From NCBI RefSeq assembly GCF_016093545.1, contig NZ_JADKYX010000023.1, positions 59,305-123,304 of the forward strand: a stretch of DNA of 64,000 nucleotides, in the 5' to 3' direction. Below, piece by piece: positions 9,501 to 17,905 of the stretch. A program made the position numbers and the translations under genes. The stretch's first letter is position 1. Every line of letters begins with the position of its first letter. Source of the DNA: Massilia rhizosphaerae. Its GTDB lineage: Bacteria; Pseudomonadota; Gammaproteobacteria; Burkholderiales; Burkholderiaceae_D. The notes below the pieces were generated by a model that was given only the letters and a program-made list of their open reading frames with translations, made no database searches and was not told where the DNA came from.

Positions 9501-9651
9501 GTTCTGGGGCACGCTGGCGTACACGCTGATCGGCGGCACGTTCGCGGGCACGATCATGACGCTCGTGTTCCTGCCGGCGATGTATGCGATCTGGTTCCGG
9601 ATCGCGCCGGCCGCCGAGCCCGCGGCCGGACTGGCCGCGGCGCCGGCCTGA
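6565..9651 (+). CDS. RND efflux permease (AcrB/HAE1-like)
   Basis: Inner-membrane proton-driven drug or solvent exporter, 1028 residues. It has the usual twelve-helix layout with two large periplasmic loops, starting FNLSAFAVRERSVTLFLILL. The conserved membrane acidic pair is in LALGLLVDDAIIAIE (helix 4), and the second half begins after IRRKWLVALIVVGTFV. The ATG overlaps the adaptor stop. The RND superfamily is certain. It resembles the shorter HAE1 pumps that work with NodT-type channels more than AcrB itself, and the substrate is unknown. Confidence 0.92.
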   Translation: MSRFNLSAFAVRERSVTLFLILLVSVAGVLAFLKLGRAEDPPFTVKQLTVITAWPGATAREMQDQVAEPIEKRMQELRYYDRTETYTRPGLAFTTVTLQDSTPPSAVPDQFYQARKKLQDARGTLPNGVIGPMVNDEFADVTFALYALKARGKPARELVRDAETLRQRLLHVAGVKKVNIIGEQAERIFVSFSHDRLATLGIAPQDIFAALNARNVLTPAGAIETKGAQVFVRVDGALDELGKIRDTPIVSRGRTLKLSDIATVERGYEDPATFLIRNNGEPALLLGVVMRDGWNGLDLGKALDAEVASINRDIPLGMSLTKVTDQAVNISGAVDEFMVKFFVALLVVMVVCFISMGWRVGLVVATAVPLTLAAVFVVMAATGKNFDRITLGSLILALGLLVDDAIIAIEMMVVKMEEGYDRVQASAYAWSHTAAPMLAGTLVTAIGFMPNGFAKSTAGEYTSNMFWIVGIALVVSWIVAVVFTPYLGVKLLPAIPKVEGGHHAIYDTPNYNRFRRLLGTVIRRKWLVALIVVGTFVLAGAGMAIVKKQFFPTSDRPEVLVEVQMPYGTSIGQTSAAAARVEAWLARQKEARTVTSYVGQGAPRFYLAMAPELPDPSFAKIVIRTGGEDEREALKLRLRAAVADGLAPGAQVRVTQLVFGPYSPYPVAFRLAGPDPATLRAIAGRVEAVLRASPQMRTVNTDWGTRVPTLHFTLDQDRLQAVGLTSASVAQQLQFLLSGVPVTTVREDIRSVQVVARAAGDVRLDPARINAFTLVGAAGQRIPLAQVGAVDVRPEEPVLRRRDRVPTITIRGDIADGLQPPDVSVAMRKALQPIVAALPSGYRLTMAGSIEEAGKANAALLPLFPIMVAFTLLIIIFQVRSIASMVMVFATSPLGLIGVVPTLILFRQPFGINALVGLVALSGILMRNTLILIGQIDHNRAEGLGPFDAVVEATVQRARPVILTALAAMLAFIPLTHSVFWGTLAYTLIGGTFAGTIMTLVFLPAMYAIWFRIAPAAEPAAGLAAAPA

Positions 9652-9656
9652 CGCCG

Positions 9657-9696
9657 AAAAAAAAGCCCGGGCGGGCCTTGCGGCGCCGCCCGGGCT
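9657..9696 (-). terminator. intrinsic terminator downstream of isocitrate lyase
   Basis: An 11-base perfect stem (AGCCCGGGCGG at 9664-9674 with CCGCCCGGGCT at 9686-9696) and an 11-base loop. On the minus strand it is followed by eight T residues (9664-9657). It lies 18 bases past the aceA stop. For the plus-strand permease transcript it can form the hairpin but lacks a U tract. Confidence 0.85.
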
Positions 9697-9713
9697 GCGG
9701 TCCGGATCGTCGA

Positions 9714-11294
9714 TCAGAACTGGTTCATCGTATTGTGCTTGCCGCCGGCCTTCAGCGCAGCCTCGCCGCTGAAGTAGTCCTTGTGGTCGTCGCCGATGTC
9801 CGAACCGGACATGTTCTGGTGCTTGACGCAGGCGATGCCCTGGCGGATCTCCTGGCGCTGCACGCCGGCCACGTAGCCCAGCATGCCCTGGCTGCCGAAG
9901 TATTCCTTCGCCAGGTTGTCCGTCGACAGGGCGGCCGTGTGGTAGGTCGGCAGCGTGATCAGGTGGTGGAAGATGCCCGCTTCGCGCGCGGCGTCGGCCT
10001 GGAACGTGCGGATGCGCTCGTCGGCGACCTTGGCCAGGATCGAGTCGTCGTACTCGGCGCTCATCAGGTGCGCGCGGTCGTACGCGGAGACGTCTTCGCC
10101 GCGGTCCTTCATGCCGTCGTACACCTGCTGGCGGAAGTTCAGGGTCCAGTTGAACGACGGGCTGTTGTTGTACACGAGCTTCGCGTTCGGGATGACCTTG
10201 CGGATTTCCTTGACCATGCCGCCGATCTGGCCGATGTGCGGTTTCTCGGTCTCGATCCACAGCAGGTCGGCGCCGTTCTGCAGCGACGTGATGCAGTCGA
10301 GGACGCAGCGCGCTTCGCCGGTGCCTTCGCGGAACTGGAACAGGTTGCTGGCCAGGCGCTTCGGACGCAGCAGCTTGCCGTCGCGCTGGATGACGACGTC
10401 GCCGTTCTTGAGCGCGGCCGGCGCGATTTCTTCCACGTCCAGGAAGCTGTTGTACTGGTCGCCCAGGTCGCCCGGTTCTTGCGTGACGGCGATCTGCTTG
10501 GTCAGGCCGGCGCCCAGCGAGTCGGTGCGGGCGACGATGACGCCGTCGTCCACGCCCAGTTCGAGGAAGGCGTAGCGCACCGCGCGGATCTTGGCCAGGA
10601 AGTCCTCGTGCGGGACCGTGACCTTGCCGTCCTGGTGGCCGCACTGCTTTTCGTCCGACACCTGGTTCTCGAGCTGGATGCAGCAGGCGCCCGCTTCGAT
10701 CATCTGCTTGGCCAGCAGGTAGGTCGCTTCCGCGTTGCCGAAGCCGGCGTCGATGTCGGCGATGATGGGCACGACGTGCGTGACGAAGTTGTCGATCTTG
10801 TCCTGCACCGCTGCCTTGGCGGCGCCTTCGGCCTTGTCCAGCTGGCGGAACAGGCCGCCCAGTTCACGGGCGTCGGCCTGGCGCAGGAAGGTGTACAGCT
10901 CCTTGATCAGCGCGGGGACGGCGGTCTTTTCGTGCATCGACTGGTCCGGCAGCGGGCCGAATTCCGAGCGCAGGGCGGCGATCATCCAGCCCGACAGGTA
11001 CAGGTAGCGGCGGTCGGTGTTGTTGAAGTGCTTCTTGATCGAGATGAGCTTCTGCTGGCCGATGAAGCCGTGCCAGCAGCCCAGCGACTGCGTGTACTGG
11101 GACGAATCCGCGTCGTAGTTCGCCATGTCGCGGCGCATGATGGCTGCCGTGTAGCGGGCGATGTCGAGGCCGGTCTTGAAGCGGTTCTGGGCACGCATGC
11201 GCGCCGCGGATTCCGGGTTGATGGCATCCCAGCCGCTGCCGTAGCGCTGTTTGAGGGTGGCGATGGCCTGGATATCGTTTTGGTACTCGGACAT
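9714..11294 (-). CDS. aceA: isocitrate lyase
   Basis: Splits isocitrate to glyoxylate and succinate in the glyoxylate shunt, allowing growth on acetate or fatty acids. The 526-residue protein is of the longer bacterial type seen in Pseudomonas aeruginosa and Burkholderia. The active-site loop reads SDEKQCGHQDGK, with catalytic C218 (KQCGH in place of the common KKCGH). VPIIADIDAGFGNAEATYLL supplies metal-binding acidic residues. ATG 11294 has GGAG six bases upstream; upstream in-frame ATGs were rejected as leading into the promoter. It is monocistronic between its own terminator and a palindromic operator. Confidence 0.95.
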   Translation of the reverse strand: MSEYQNDIQAIATLKQRYGSGWDAINPESAARMRAQNRFKTGLDIARYTAAIMRRDMANYDADSSQYTQSLGCWHGFIGQQKLISIKKHFNNTDRRYLYLSGWMIAALRSEFGPLPDQSMHEKTAVPALIKELYTFLRQADARELGGLFRQLDKAEGAAKAAVQDKIDNFVTHVVPIIADIDAGFGNAEATYLLAKQMIEAGACCIQLENQVSDEKQCGHQDGKVTVPHEDFLAKIRAVRYAFLELGVDDGVIVARTDSLGAGLTKQIAVTQEPGDLGDQYNSFLDVEEIAPAALKNGDVVIQRDGKLLRPKRLASNLFQFREGTGEARCVLDCITSLQNGADLLWIETEKPHIGQIGGMVKEIRKVIPNAKLVYNNSPSFNWTLNFRQQVYDGMKDRGEDVSAYDRAHLMSAEYDDSILAKVADERIRTFQADAAREAGIFHHLITLPTYHTAALSTDNLAKEYFGSQGMLGYVAGVQRQEIRQGIACVKHQNMSGSDIGDDHKDYFSGEAALKAGGKHNTMNQF

Positions 11295-11680
11295 GTCGGA
11301 CTCCATGAAAAGTGAATCGAAAAGGGTGAATCGCATGGGTTCATCATAAGAGATCCGGTGCCGCTTTCTCTTATGTCTTATATAAGACATAAAACTAAAA
11401 ATAGTCTTGTAAATTCAATGGGTTGACTCATCCGTTTCGCATTGCGGCAAGTGATTTTGCGGATTGGAATATCGGGCGGGCCGTTGGGAATGCGAAATTC
11501 CGCAATATGAAACGGCATTCAGCTGCGTGAAAAATGGACGATTGCGGGCGGCACGGCGCGGCGCCGGGGGCAGCGGACTAACATCCCCCGCGCGCCAGCG
11601 CATCCATCCAAAGACTGAGCCGTATTCGCGGTTGCCGGTGTAGATTCGGGCGGTCCGATTCAACCGCACAGGAGCTCTTC
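11295..11680. other. intergenic region between aceA and a DoxX gene
   Basis: A 386-base AT-richer stretch without a credible gene. It holds the leader of aceA, the 22-base palindrome at 11371-11392 and a related inverted pair CATAAGAGA / TCTCTTATG (11345-11353 and 11367-11375), which partly overlaps the palindrome. The minus-strand frame at 11415-11669 has no family resemblance or ribosome site and was not called. Confidence 0.6.
11371..11392. promoter_or_regulatory. 22-base perfect palindrome upstream of aceA
   Basis: TTATGTCTTAT immediately followed by its exact inverse ATAAGACATAA. It is 77-98 bases upstream of the aceA start, in the AT-rich promoter zone. A dyad of this length and symmetry suggests a dimeric regulator, for example of the GntR type; the regulator is not encoded in the window and its identity is a guess. 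Confidence 0.6.
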
Positions 11681-12118
11681 ATGACGACCCCCGATCTCGA
11701 TTTCAGCAACGCCCCCGCCGCGCGCGCCGCATCCGCGCCCGGCTTCGACCACGCGGTGCGCACGGCGGGGCGGGTGCTCGTCGGGGTGCTGTTCTTGTGG
11801 GCCGGCATCGACAAGGTGCTGGGCTGGCAGGGCGCGCTGCGGGAAGTGGAGGCCGGCGGGCTGCCGGCGCCGGTCGTGATGCTCGCGTTGACCATCCTGC
11901 TGCAGGTGGCCGGCGGCGCCGCGATCGTCGCGGGACGCCTGTTGCGGCCCAGCTGCTGGGTGCTGGCCGGGTTCACGGTGCTTGCCACCGTGCTGTATCA
12001 CGGCTTCTGGCATGCGGCCGGGGCGGCGCGGCATGCGGAGCTGATTCCGTTCATGGAGCACGTGTGCATCGTGGGCGGGTTGCTGGTGGTGTCGACGCTG
12101 GAACCGCGCCGCCGCTGA
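11681..12118 (+). CDS. DoxX family membrane protein
   Basis: Second DoxX-type membrane protein in the window (145 residues). A hydrophilic N-terminus of about 25 residues precedes four hydrophobic segments, with the family pattern RVLVGVLFLWAGIDKVLGW in the first. AGGAG lies seven bases before the ATG. It is not close in sequence to the DoxX protein at 2754. It ends 11 bases from the convergent response-regulator gene. Function unknown. Confidence 0.8.
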   Translation: MTTPDLDFSNAPAARAASAPGFDHAVRTAGRVLVGVLFLWAGIDKVLGWQGALREVEAGGLPAPVVMLALTILLQVAGGAAIVAGRLLRPSCWVLAGFTVLATVLYHGFWHAAGAARHAELIPFMEHVCIVGGLLVVSTLEPRRR

Positions 12119-12129
12119 ACCGCCGCGCG

Positions 12130-13047
12130 TCACTCCCCGATCGGGTTGCGCCACACCACCCGGTTGCGGCCTTCCTGCTTGGCGCGGTACAGGTGCTCGT
12201 CCGCCGCCTCGAACAATTCGGCCGCGCTTTCCGGCCCGTGTCCGCCCAGCGTCGCGCCGCCCACGCTGGCCGTGAGCACCGACGAGACCTGCGACGCCGC
12301 GTGCGGCATCTCCAGCGCGGCGATCGCCGCGCAGACGTCGTCCACCACGTGGCGCGCCTGGACGGCGTCCGTGTCCGGCAGCAGCAGCACGAATTCCTCG
12401 CCGCCGTAGCGCGCGGCCAGGTCGGCCGGGCGGCGCAGGCCCGCGGCCGCCGTGCGCGCGACGGCGCGCAGGGCGCGGTCGCCGGCCGGGTGGCCGTAGT
12501 AGTCGTTGTACTGCTTGAACGCGTCGATGTCGAGCAGGGCCAGCGACAACGGCCAGCCGTTGCGCTGGGCGCGCTGCCATTCCTGCGCGTACAGCTCGTC
12601 GAAGCGGCGCCGGTTGGCCAGCTCCGTCAGGCCGTCCACGTGCGCCAGGCGTTCCAGCATGCGGCGCTGGCGCACGAGCTGCAGGTGCAGCGCCACGCGC
12701 GCCATCACGACGGTGACGTTGAACGGCTTGGCGATGTAGTCCGCGGCGCCCATCTTGAGGCCGTTCGCCTCGTCTTCCGGGCGGTCCAGGCCGGAGATGA
12801 AGATCACGGCGATCTGTTCGAGGTGCGGTTCGGCGCGCAGGCGGCGCAGCACTTCGTAGCCGTCCAGGTCGGGCATCATCACGTCGAGCAGGATCAGGTC
12901 CGGCGCGTGGCGCGCGGCCCGTTCCAGCGCCTGCTCGCCGTTCTTCGCCAGCAGCACCGTGTATTCCGGCTTGAGCAGTTCGGCCAGCACCTGGCGGTTG
13001 ATCGGGTCGTCGTCGGCGATCAGGACTTTTTGCGGTTCGACGTTCAC
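12130..13047 (-). CDS. response regulator with GGDEF domain (diguanylate cyclase)
   Basis: Output of the sensor kinase encoded upstream: a receiver domain controlling cyclic-di-GMP synthesis. 305 residues. The receiver begins KVLIADDDPINRQVLAELL with acidic pocket D12-D14 and phospho-acceptor D55 in LILLDVMMPD. The GGDEF domain has an intact active loop GGEEF (215-219) and a product-inhibition RxxD motif (R206 to D209), so it should be active and feedback-controlled. The start is GTG 13047 with GGAGG upstream; it overlaps the kinase stop (GTGA). It is the last gene of the five-gene unit. Confidence 0.92.
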   Translation of the reverse strand: MNVEPQKVLIADDDPINRQVLAELLKPEYTVLLAKNGEQALERAARHAPDLILLDVMMPDLDGYEVLRRLRAEPHLEQIAVIFISGLDRPEDEANGLKMGAADYIAKPFNVTVVMARVALHLQLVRQRRMLERLAHVDGLTELANRRRFDELYAQEWQRAQRNGWPLSLALLDIDAFKQYNDYYGHPAGDRALRAVARTAAAGLRRPADLAARYGGEEFVLLLPDTDAVQARHVVDDVCAAIAALEMPHAASQVSSVLTASVGGATLGGHGPESAAELFEAADEHLYRAKQEGRNRVVWRNPIGE

Positions 13048-16000
13048 GATGCGGCCTCCGCCTGGAGGTCGACGGCGCGTTCGAGCCCGTCGAGGTGGAC
13101 CAGTGCGCGCTCGTATTCGATCTCGTCGACGGCCGCGCGGATGGCGGCGAGCGGCGCCGCGTGGCGCGCGTCCGTCAGCACGCCCTGCAGTTCGGCCAGG
13201 GCGTCCTCGGCGCGCGCGTCGTCCGTTTCCAGGAAGCCGCGCAGGCGCGCCAGCAGGGCGCCGGCATCGAGGCCGCGGACGGCCGGCGCCTGGGCGGCGT
13301 CGACGCGGGCCAGGCCCGCCAGCACGCTGTCCAGCGCCACGATCAGGTCCGGCGCCAGCACGGACACGCGCTCGGCGCGGCCGGAGCGCAGGTCCTGCTC
13401 CAGCGTGCCCGCCAGGGTGGCCAGCGGCGCCGCCCCGATGTAGGCCGCGCCCGATTTCAGGTTGTGCGCCAGCGCCTGCAGCGGGGCGTAGTCGCCGTTC
13501 TCCAGCGCGTCGCGCATCACCTGCGGCGCCTGCGCGTACTCCTGCAGGAAACCGGCGACGCGGCGGCGCAGGCGCTGCTGCTGGCCGCCGGCATTGGCCA
13601 GCGCGCGGTGCCAGTCGACGCCGCGCACGGCCGGCAGCGCCGGCGCCGCGGCCGCCGGCACCGACGGCGCGGCGCCGGCGGGCGCCCGCTGCGGCGCGAC
13701 GCGGCCCGCGAGACGTTCCGGGTCGATCCACTTGACGAGGGTGCGCAGCAGCAGGTCCGGATCGATCGGCTTGACGACGTGGTCGTTCATGCCGGCGGCG
13801 AGACTCTTTTCGCGGTCGCCGGCCATCGCGTGCGCCGTCATGGCCACGATGGGCAGGCGCGCGCAGCCGGGCAGGGCGCGGATGGCGCGCGCGGCGGTGT
13901 AGCCGTCCATCCCGTGCATCTGGATGTCCATCAGCACCAGGTCGTAGTCGCCGTCCTGCGCCATGCGGATGGCGTCCTGGCCGTTCGTGGCGGCGTCCAC
14001 GCGCATGCGCGCGACGGCCAGGAAGTCGAGCGCCACCTCGCGGTTGTTGGCATTGTCGTCGACGAGCAGGACGCGCGCGCCGGCCAGCCGGTCCGCGTCG
14101 GCCGGCATGCCGGCCCCGTTCCGTGCGCCGTGCGCCGGCGCGCTTGACGCGGCCAGGTCGGGCCGCAGCACCTGCAGCAGGCTGTCGTACAGCAGCGCGG
14201 GGCCGACGGGTTTCGTGAGGAAGCCGGACAGCGGAAGTTCGCCTTCCTGCTGCAGCACGCCTTCGCGGGTGCAGGCGCTGACCATCAGGATCGCGGGCGG
14301 CGCCGCGAAGCGCGAGTCGGCGCGGATGCGGCGGATCGTCTCGACGCCGTCCCAGCCGGGCATCATGTAGTCCATCAGCACCACCTGGTACGGCGCGTCC
14401 TCCTGGACGGCCTGCGCCAGCCGCGCCAGCGATTCCTCGCCGGACGCGACGGCGTCGGCGTGGATGCCGAAGCCGTCCAGCATCTCGACGAGGGCGTCGC
14501 GCGCGCCCGGGCTGTCGTCGACGACCATCACGCGCATGCGCTGCAGCTGGCTGCCGGCCGCCGGCGCGGCCGTGCTGCCCGCGTCCGCGATGCCCAGCGG
14601 GACGGTGAAACTGAAGCGGCTGCCGACGCTCGGCGTGCTCGTGACGGCGATCGTGCCGCCCATCAGTTCGACGAGCTGCCTGGAGATCGACAGGCCCAGC
14701 CCCGTGCCGCCATACTTGCGCGTGATCGAGCTGTCCGCCTGGGTGAACGACTGGAACAGGCGCGCCAGCTGGTCGGCGTCCATGCCGATGCCCGTGTCGC
14801 TGACCGAGAAGCGCAGCACGACGCGCCCGGCCTCGCGCTCGACCAGTTCGACGGCGACGACGATCTCGCCTTCTTCCGTGAACTTGACGGCGTTGTTGGT
14901 CAGGTTGATCAGCACCTGGCCCAGGCGCAGCGGATCGCCCACGAGCCGGCTCGGCACGCCGCGCGGCACGCAGAACACGAGTTCCACGCGGCGCGCGTCC
15001 GTCTTGATGGCGGCGATGCTGGACAGGTGCTCGAGCATCTCGTCGAGGTCGAACGGCACCGCGTCGAGCGTCAGGCGGCCCGCCTCGATCTTGGAAAAGT
15101 CGAGGATGTCGTTGATGATCCCCAGCAGGTGCTCGCCCGCGCCGAGGATCTTGGACAGGTAGTTGCGCTGCCGGGTGTTCGGATCGGCCATCAGCGCGAG
15201 GCGGCTCATGCCGATGATCGCGTTCATCGGCGTGCGGATCTCGTGGCTCATATTGGCCAGGAATTCCGATTTCATGCGGGTCGCCGCCTCGGCGCGCAGC
15301 ATGGCGTCCTGGATGCTCTTGGTGCGCAGGCCGAGGATGCGCATGAACACGAGCATGTCGAACGTGCCGCCGAACTGCGTGGAGTTCAGCGTCCAGTAGG
15401 TGGCGTCCAGGCCGCCCTTGATGACCTGCGCCTGGATGGCCGAGCTGACGAAGCTCGCGGCCCAGCCGACGAGGAAATAGATGCCCACGGTGTCGCCGCG
15501 GCGCGCGCGGTTGAACGCGCCGGGCAGGCCGAGCAGCATCGGCATGATGCCCAGCGAGCCGACGACGGCGACCAGCGCGTTGTCGTGGATCAGGTCGAGG
15601 CCGAAGGCGACGGCGGCGACCACGCACAGCACGGCGCCCGTGCGCATCAGGCGCGGGAACACGCGGTCGACGCCGGGCCGCGTCAGCGCCTCGCCGACGA
15701 ACAGGTAGCCGCCGCAGGACGTCATCAGCGAGATGATGCCGGTGGCGTGCACGGTGGCCCAGGTGCTGGCGCCCCACAGGTATTCGGCGCCGAGACCCCA
15801 CCAGGCGAGGTTGTAGAGGGCCAGGCCGCCGATCAGCAGCGCGTACTTGGCGAACAGGATCTCGCGCAGGTTGAACCATTGCGCGAGGCTGTACAGCAGC
15901 AGGCACAGGAACAGGCCCGTGAGGATACCCTGCACGAGCCGGTCGTGCAGCGCGTCCTCGTAGAACGGTCCCGGCTTGGCGAACGTGATCGGCAGGATCT

Positions 16001-16535
16001 TGGGGCCGTTGGTGTCCACGCGCAGCAGCACGTCGTAGGGCTGGTCCGGCTCCAGCTGCAGCAGGAAAGCCGGCACCGGGCCGCCCCGCGCGAACGGGCC
16101 GCGTTCGCCCGTTCGCTCCGAGCCGCCGCGCGCGTGGCGCTCGATGCGGCCGGCGCGCACGAGGTACATGTCGACGCGGTTGAGCAGGCCGAAGTCGACC
16201 TTGAGCGCCCACGCGCCGTCGCCGCCCGGCGTCGCCCGCACGGGGATGCGCACCCACACGGGGCCTTTCTCCATGCCCAGCGTGGCATAGGCCCCGTGCG
16301 GCGCCGCGAAGCGTTCGGGCGCGGCGGCGAGGTCGGCGGCGTCGAGGCGGCCGTCCGGATCGCGCAGCAGGGTCACGGCCGGCCAGGCTTCGACGCGCTC
16401 CAGGGCATCGTCCAGCGCGAGCGGCGCCGGCGCGGCATGCGCGGTTCCCAGCAGCGAGAAGACGGCCAGCAGCAGCGCCAGCACGAACCGGCGCGCGCCG
16501 AGGGCAGATATGGAGAAGGGTAGTGCGAACATCAT
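13044..16535 (-). CDS. hybrid sensor histidine kinase, 7TMR-DISM type, with two receivers and an HPt domain
   Basis: Multistep phosphorelay sensor, 1163 residues. The signal peptide (VLALLLAVFSLLGTAHA) is followed by a periplasmic 7TMR-DISM extracellular-type domain (about 40-180), seven transmembrane helices (about 190-400), a dimerisation domain with H431 (MSHEIRTPMNAIIGM) and an ATPase domain (NLTNNAVKFTEEGEI). Two receivers follow with acceptors D722 (LMDYMMPGW) and D870 (LMDIQMHG), then an HPt domain with H1024 (AHNLKSGAAYIG). It can therefore pass phosphate from H431 to the separate GGDEF regulator. ATG 16535 has AAGGA upstream and overlaps the stop of the ancestral upstream frame (see 16532-16621). 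Confidence 0.92.
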   Translation of the reverse strand: MMFALPFSISALGARRFVLALLLAVFSLLGTAHAAPAPLALDDALERVEAWPAVTLLRDPDGRLDAADLAAAPERFAAPHGAYATLGMEKGPVWVRIPVRATPGGDGAWALKVDFGLLNRVDMYLVRAGRIERHARGGSERTGERGPFARGGPVPAFLLQLEPDQPYDVLLRVDTNGPKILPITFAKPGPFYEDALHDRLVQGILTGLFLCLLLYSLAQWFNLREILFAKYALLIGGLALYNLAWWGLGAEYLWGASTWATVHATGIISLMTSCGGYLFVGEALTRPGVDRVFPRLMRTGAVLCVVAAVAFGLDLIHDNALVAVVGSLGIMPMLLGLPGAFNRARRGDTVGIYFLVGWAASFVSSAIQAQVIKGGLDATYWTLNSTQFGGTFDMLVFMRILGLRTKSIQDAMLRAEAATRMKSEFLANMSHEIRTPMNAIIGMSRLALMADPNTRQRNYLSKILGAGEHLLGIINDILDFSKIEAGRLTLDAVPFDLDEMLEHLSSIAAIKTDARRVELVFCVPRGVPSRLVGDPLRLGQVLINLTNNAVKFTEEGEIVVAVELVEREAGRVVLRFSVSDTGIGMDADQLARLFQSFTQADSSITRKYGGTGLGLSISRQLVELMGGTIAVTSTPSVGSRFSFTVPLGIADAGSTAAPAAGSQLQRMRVMVVDDSPGARDALVEMLDGFGIHADAVASGEESLARLAQAVQEDAPYQVVLMDYMMPGWDGVETIRRIRADSRFAAPPAILMVSACTREGVLQQEGELPLSGFLTKPVGPALLYDSLLQVLRPDLAASSAPAHGARNGAGMPADADRLAGARVLLVDDNANNREVALDFLAVARMRVDAATNGQDAIRMAQDGDYDLVLMDIQMHGMDGYTAARAIRALPGCARLPIVAMTAHAMAGDREKSLAAGMNDHVVKPIDPDLLLRTLVKWIDPERLAGRVAPQRAPAGAAPSVPAAAAPALPAVRGVDWHRALANAGGQQQRLRRRVAGFLQEYAQAPQVMRDALENGDYAPLQALAHNLKSGAAYIGAAPLATLAGTLEQDLRSGRAERVSVLAPDLIVALDSVLAGLARVDAAQAPAVRGLDAGALLARLRGFLETDDARAEDALAELQGVLTDARHAAPLAAIRAAVDEIEYERALVHLDGLERAVDLQAEAAS

Positions 16536-16621
16536 TGATCCTTGGCGGGCGGCGGCGCCCGGCGCCCGGTGAAGTAGCGCTCGAGGGCATTCATCCAGCG
16601 CGGCGCCTTGGGGTCGTTGTG
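16532..16621 (-). other. in-frame 29-codon extension after the oxygenase stop
   Basis: After the TGA at 16624-16622 the same frame reads on for 29 sense codons, including APRWMNALERYFTGRR. It then meets TGA at 16534-16532, which overlaps the kinase ATG as ATGA. That junction style is the one used elsewhere in this unit, so the extension probably was the native C-terminus of the oxygenase. Confidence 0.55.
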
Positions 16622-17905
16622 TCAGCCGCGCACGGCGTCGCCGACCTCGTTCAGCAAGGTGGCCGGCAGTTTCAGCGGACGGGTTTCGTCCATCAGCAGC
16701 TTCGCGGTGAGCCGGTAACCGAGGATGCGCGTGACGAGGCGCGAGATCGAGAAGCCGGGGATGACGAGCCGCCCGACGGCGTCGATGCCGCGCACCAAGC
16801 CGAAGCCCAGCACGAACAGCGCGCGCGACAGCAGCGACACGCGGCCGTCCAGGCCCAGGTCGCGCGTCGAGTCCTTGCCGACCAGGTGGCGCGTCAGCAG
16901 CACGGGGAACGGTTTCAATACGCGCGGCGGGATGTAGCGCTGCATCGTCGCGACGAGGGCGCCGGCCAGCGCCGGGCGCGGATCCGGCTTGCGCGCCTGG
17001 GCGCGGGCGCGTGCCTGCATGTCCGCGAACATGCGGGCCGCGTCAGGCATCGTGTCCGTCATCAGGCCGGGTTCGATGCCGAGCACGTAGCCCAGCACGT
17101 TCCAGGTGTGCATGTACGCTTCCTCGTCGTGCTTGCGCAGGCCGAGGCCCAGGCGGCGCAGGCCTTGCAGGAACACGTAGTTGAAGGTCAGCAGGGTGTA
17201 CGCCAGTTCTTCCTGGTTGCAGGGCAGGCCGAGGCGGTCGATGTCCCAGCCGTGCGCGTACAGCACCTGCGGCATCGTGCCGCCGTGCTTCAGGAGCCGG
17301 GGGACGCGGCGCGGCGCGACGAGCGCGTCGGCCACGTCGCCGCGCAGCACGAGATGGCGGATCATCGCGTGGATCAGGCGCACCTTGATGGCCTGGGCGA
17401 CGCCGCCGCCGGCGGGGTCCGTCAACCCGCCGTGCATCATGACGGGGAAGATCATCGCGGCGGTGGCGCGCACGCGGTAGTCCGTGTGCTTTTCCAGTTC
17501 GCCGGCCGCGTGCAGCACGGCCGCGAGGTCGGGCATCACATAGCATTGCGGCAGGCTGGCGCAGAACAGCAGCGTGCACGAGGCCATGCTCATTTCCATG
17601 AACAGCACTTCGGCCCGCGCGATCTTCGCCGCGTCGGCCCAGTCGGGCAGCACGCGCGCCGTGGCGACGTAGTCCTCCAGCGCGGCGGCCATCGGCGCGG
17701 GCAGGCCGGGGCTGGCGCGCCAGCCATCCAGGTCGCCGTTCAACTGCCAGCGCGCGATCTCTTTGTTCACGAGTTCGATGGCCGCCATGTCCGGACCGCC
17801 GGGCTGGCCGGGACCGAGGATGCGGGCGATGGTGGCGTCGGCCAGCGGGTCCGCGCGCAGGACCGGGTCGTCGGTCAGGCCGGGTTCGAGGGCGTCGCGT
17901 TTCAT
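16622..17905 (-). CDS. MpaB/DUF2236 family oxygenase, possibly C-terminally truncated
   Basis: Predicted heme-dependent oxygenase of the DUF2236 family, which includes the rubber-cleaving Lcp proteins and the fungal MpaB that oxidatively cuts a farnesyl chain. 427 residues, no signal peptide. KVRLIHAMIRH looks like the Arg/His heme-ligand stretch, and TDYRVRATAAMIFPVMMHGG precedes it. The start overlaps the stop of the DUF422 gene (ATGA). An in-frame TGA ends the protein 29 codons before a clean ATGA junction with the kinase, suggesting a recent nonsense change. Substrate unknown; family membership and neighbours point to an isoprenoid. Confidence 0.8.
   Translation of the reverse strand: MKRDALEPGLTDDPVLRADPLADATIARILGPGQPGGPDMAAIELVNKEIARWQLNGDLDGWRASPGLPAPMAAALEDYVATARVLPDWADAAKIARAEVLFMEMSMASCTLLFCASLPQCYVMPDLAAVLHAAGELEKHTDYRVRATAAMIFPVMMHGGLTDPAGGGVAQAIKVRLIHAMIRHLVLRGDVADALVAPRRVPRLLKHGGTMPQVLYAHGWDIDRLGLPCNQEELAYTLLTFNYVFLQGLRRLGLGLRKHDEEAYMHTWNVLGYVLGIEPGLMTDTMPDAARMFADMQARARAQARKPDPRPALAGALVATMQRYIPPRVLKPFPVLLTRHLVGKDSTRDLGLDGRVSLLSRALFVLGFGLVRGIDAVGRLVIPGFSISRLVTRILGYRLTAKLLMDETRPLKLPATLLNEVGDAVRG

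Noticed and set aside
6073..10644. Minus-strand open frame of 1523 codons antisense to the RND permease and running into aceA
   Set aside because: The part over the permease is low-complexity Arg/His/Asp text and the part over aceA is out of frame with isocitrate lyase. No motif or ribosome site.
8139..11315. Plus-strand open frame of 1058 codons across the permease end, the terminator and aceA
   Set aside because: It crosses a convincing terminator and two real genes in the wrong frames; a consequence of high GC.
11415..11669. 84-codon minus-strand frame in the aceA upstream region
   Set aside because: No ribosome site, no recognisable family, lies in AT-richer regulatory DNA.
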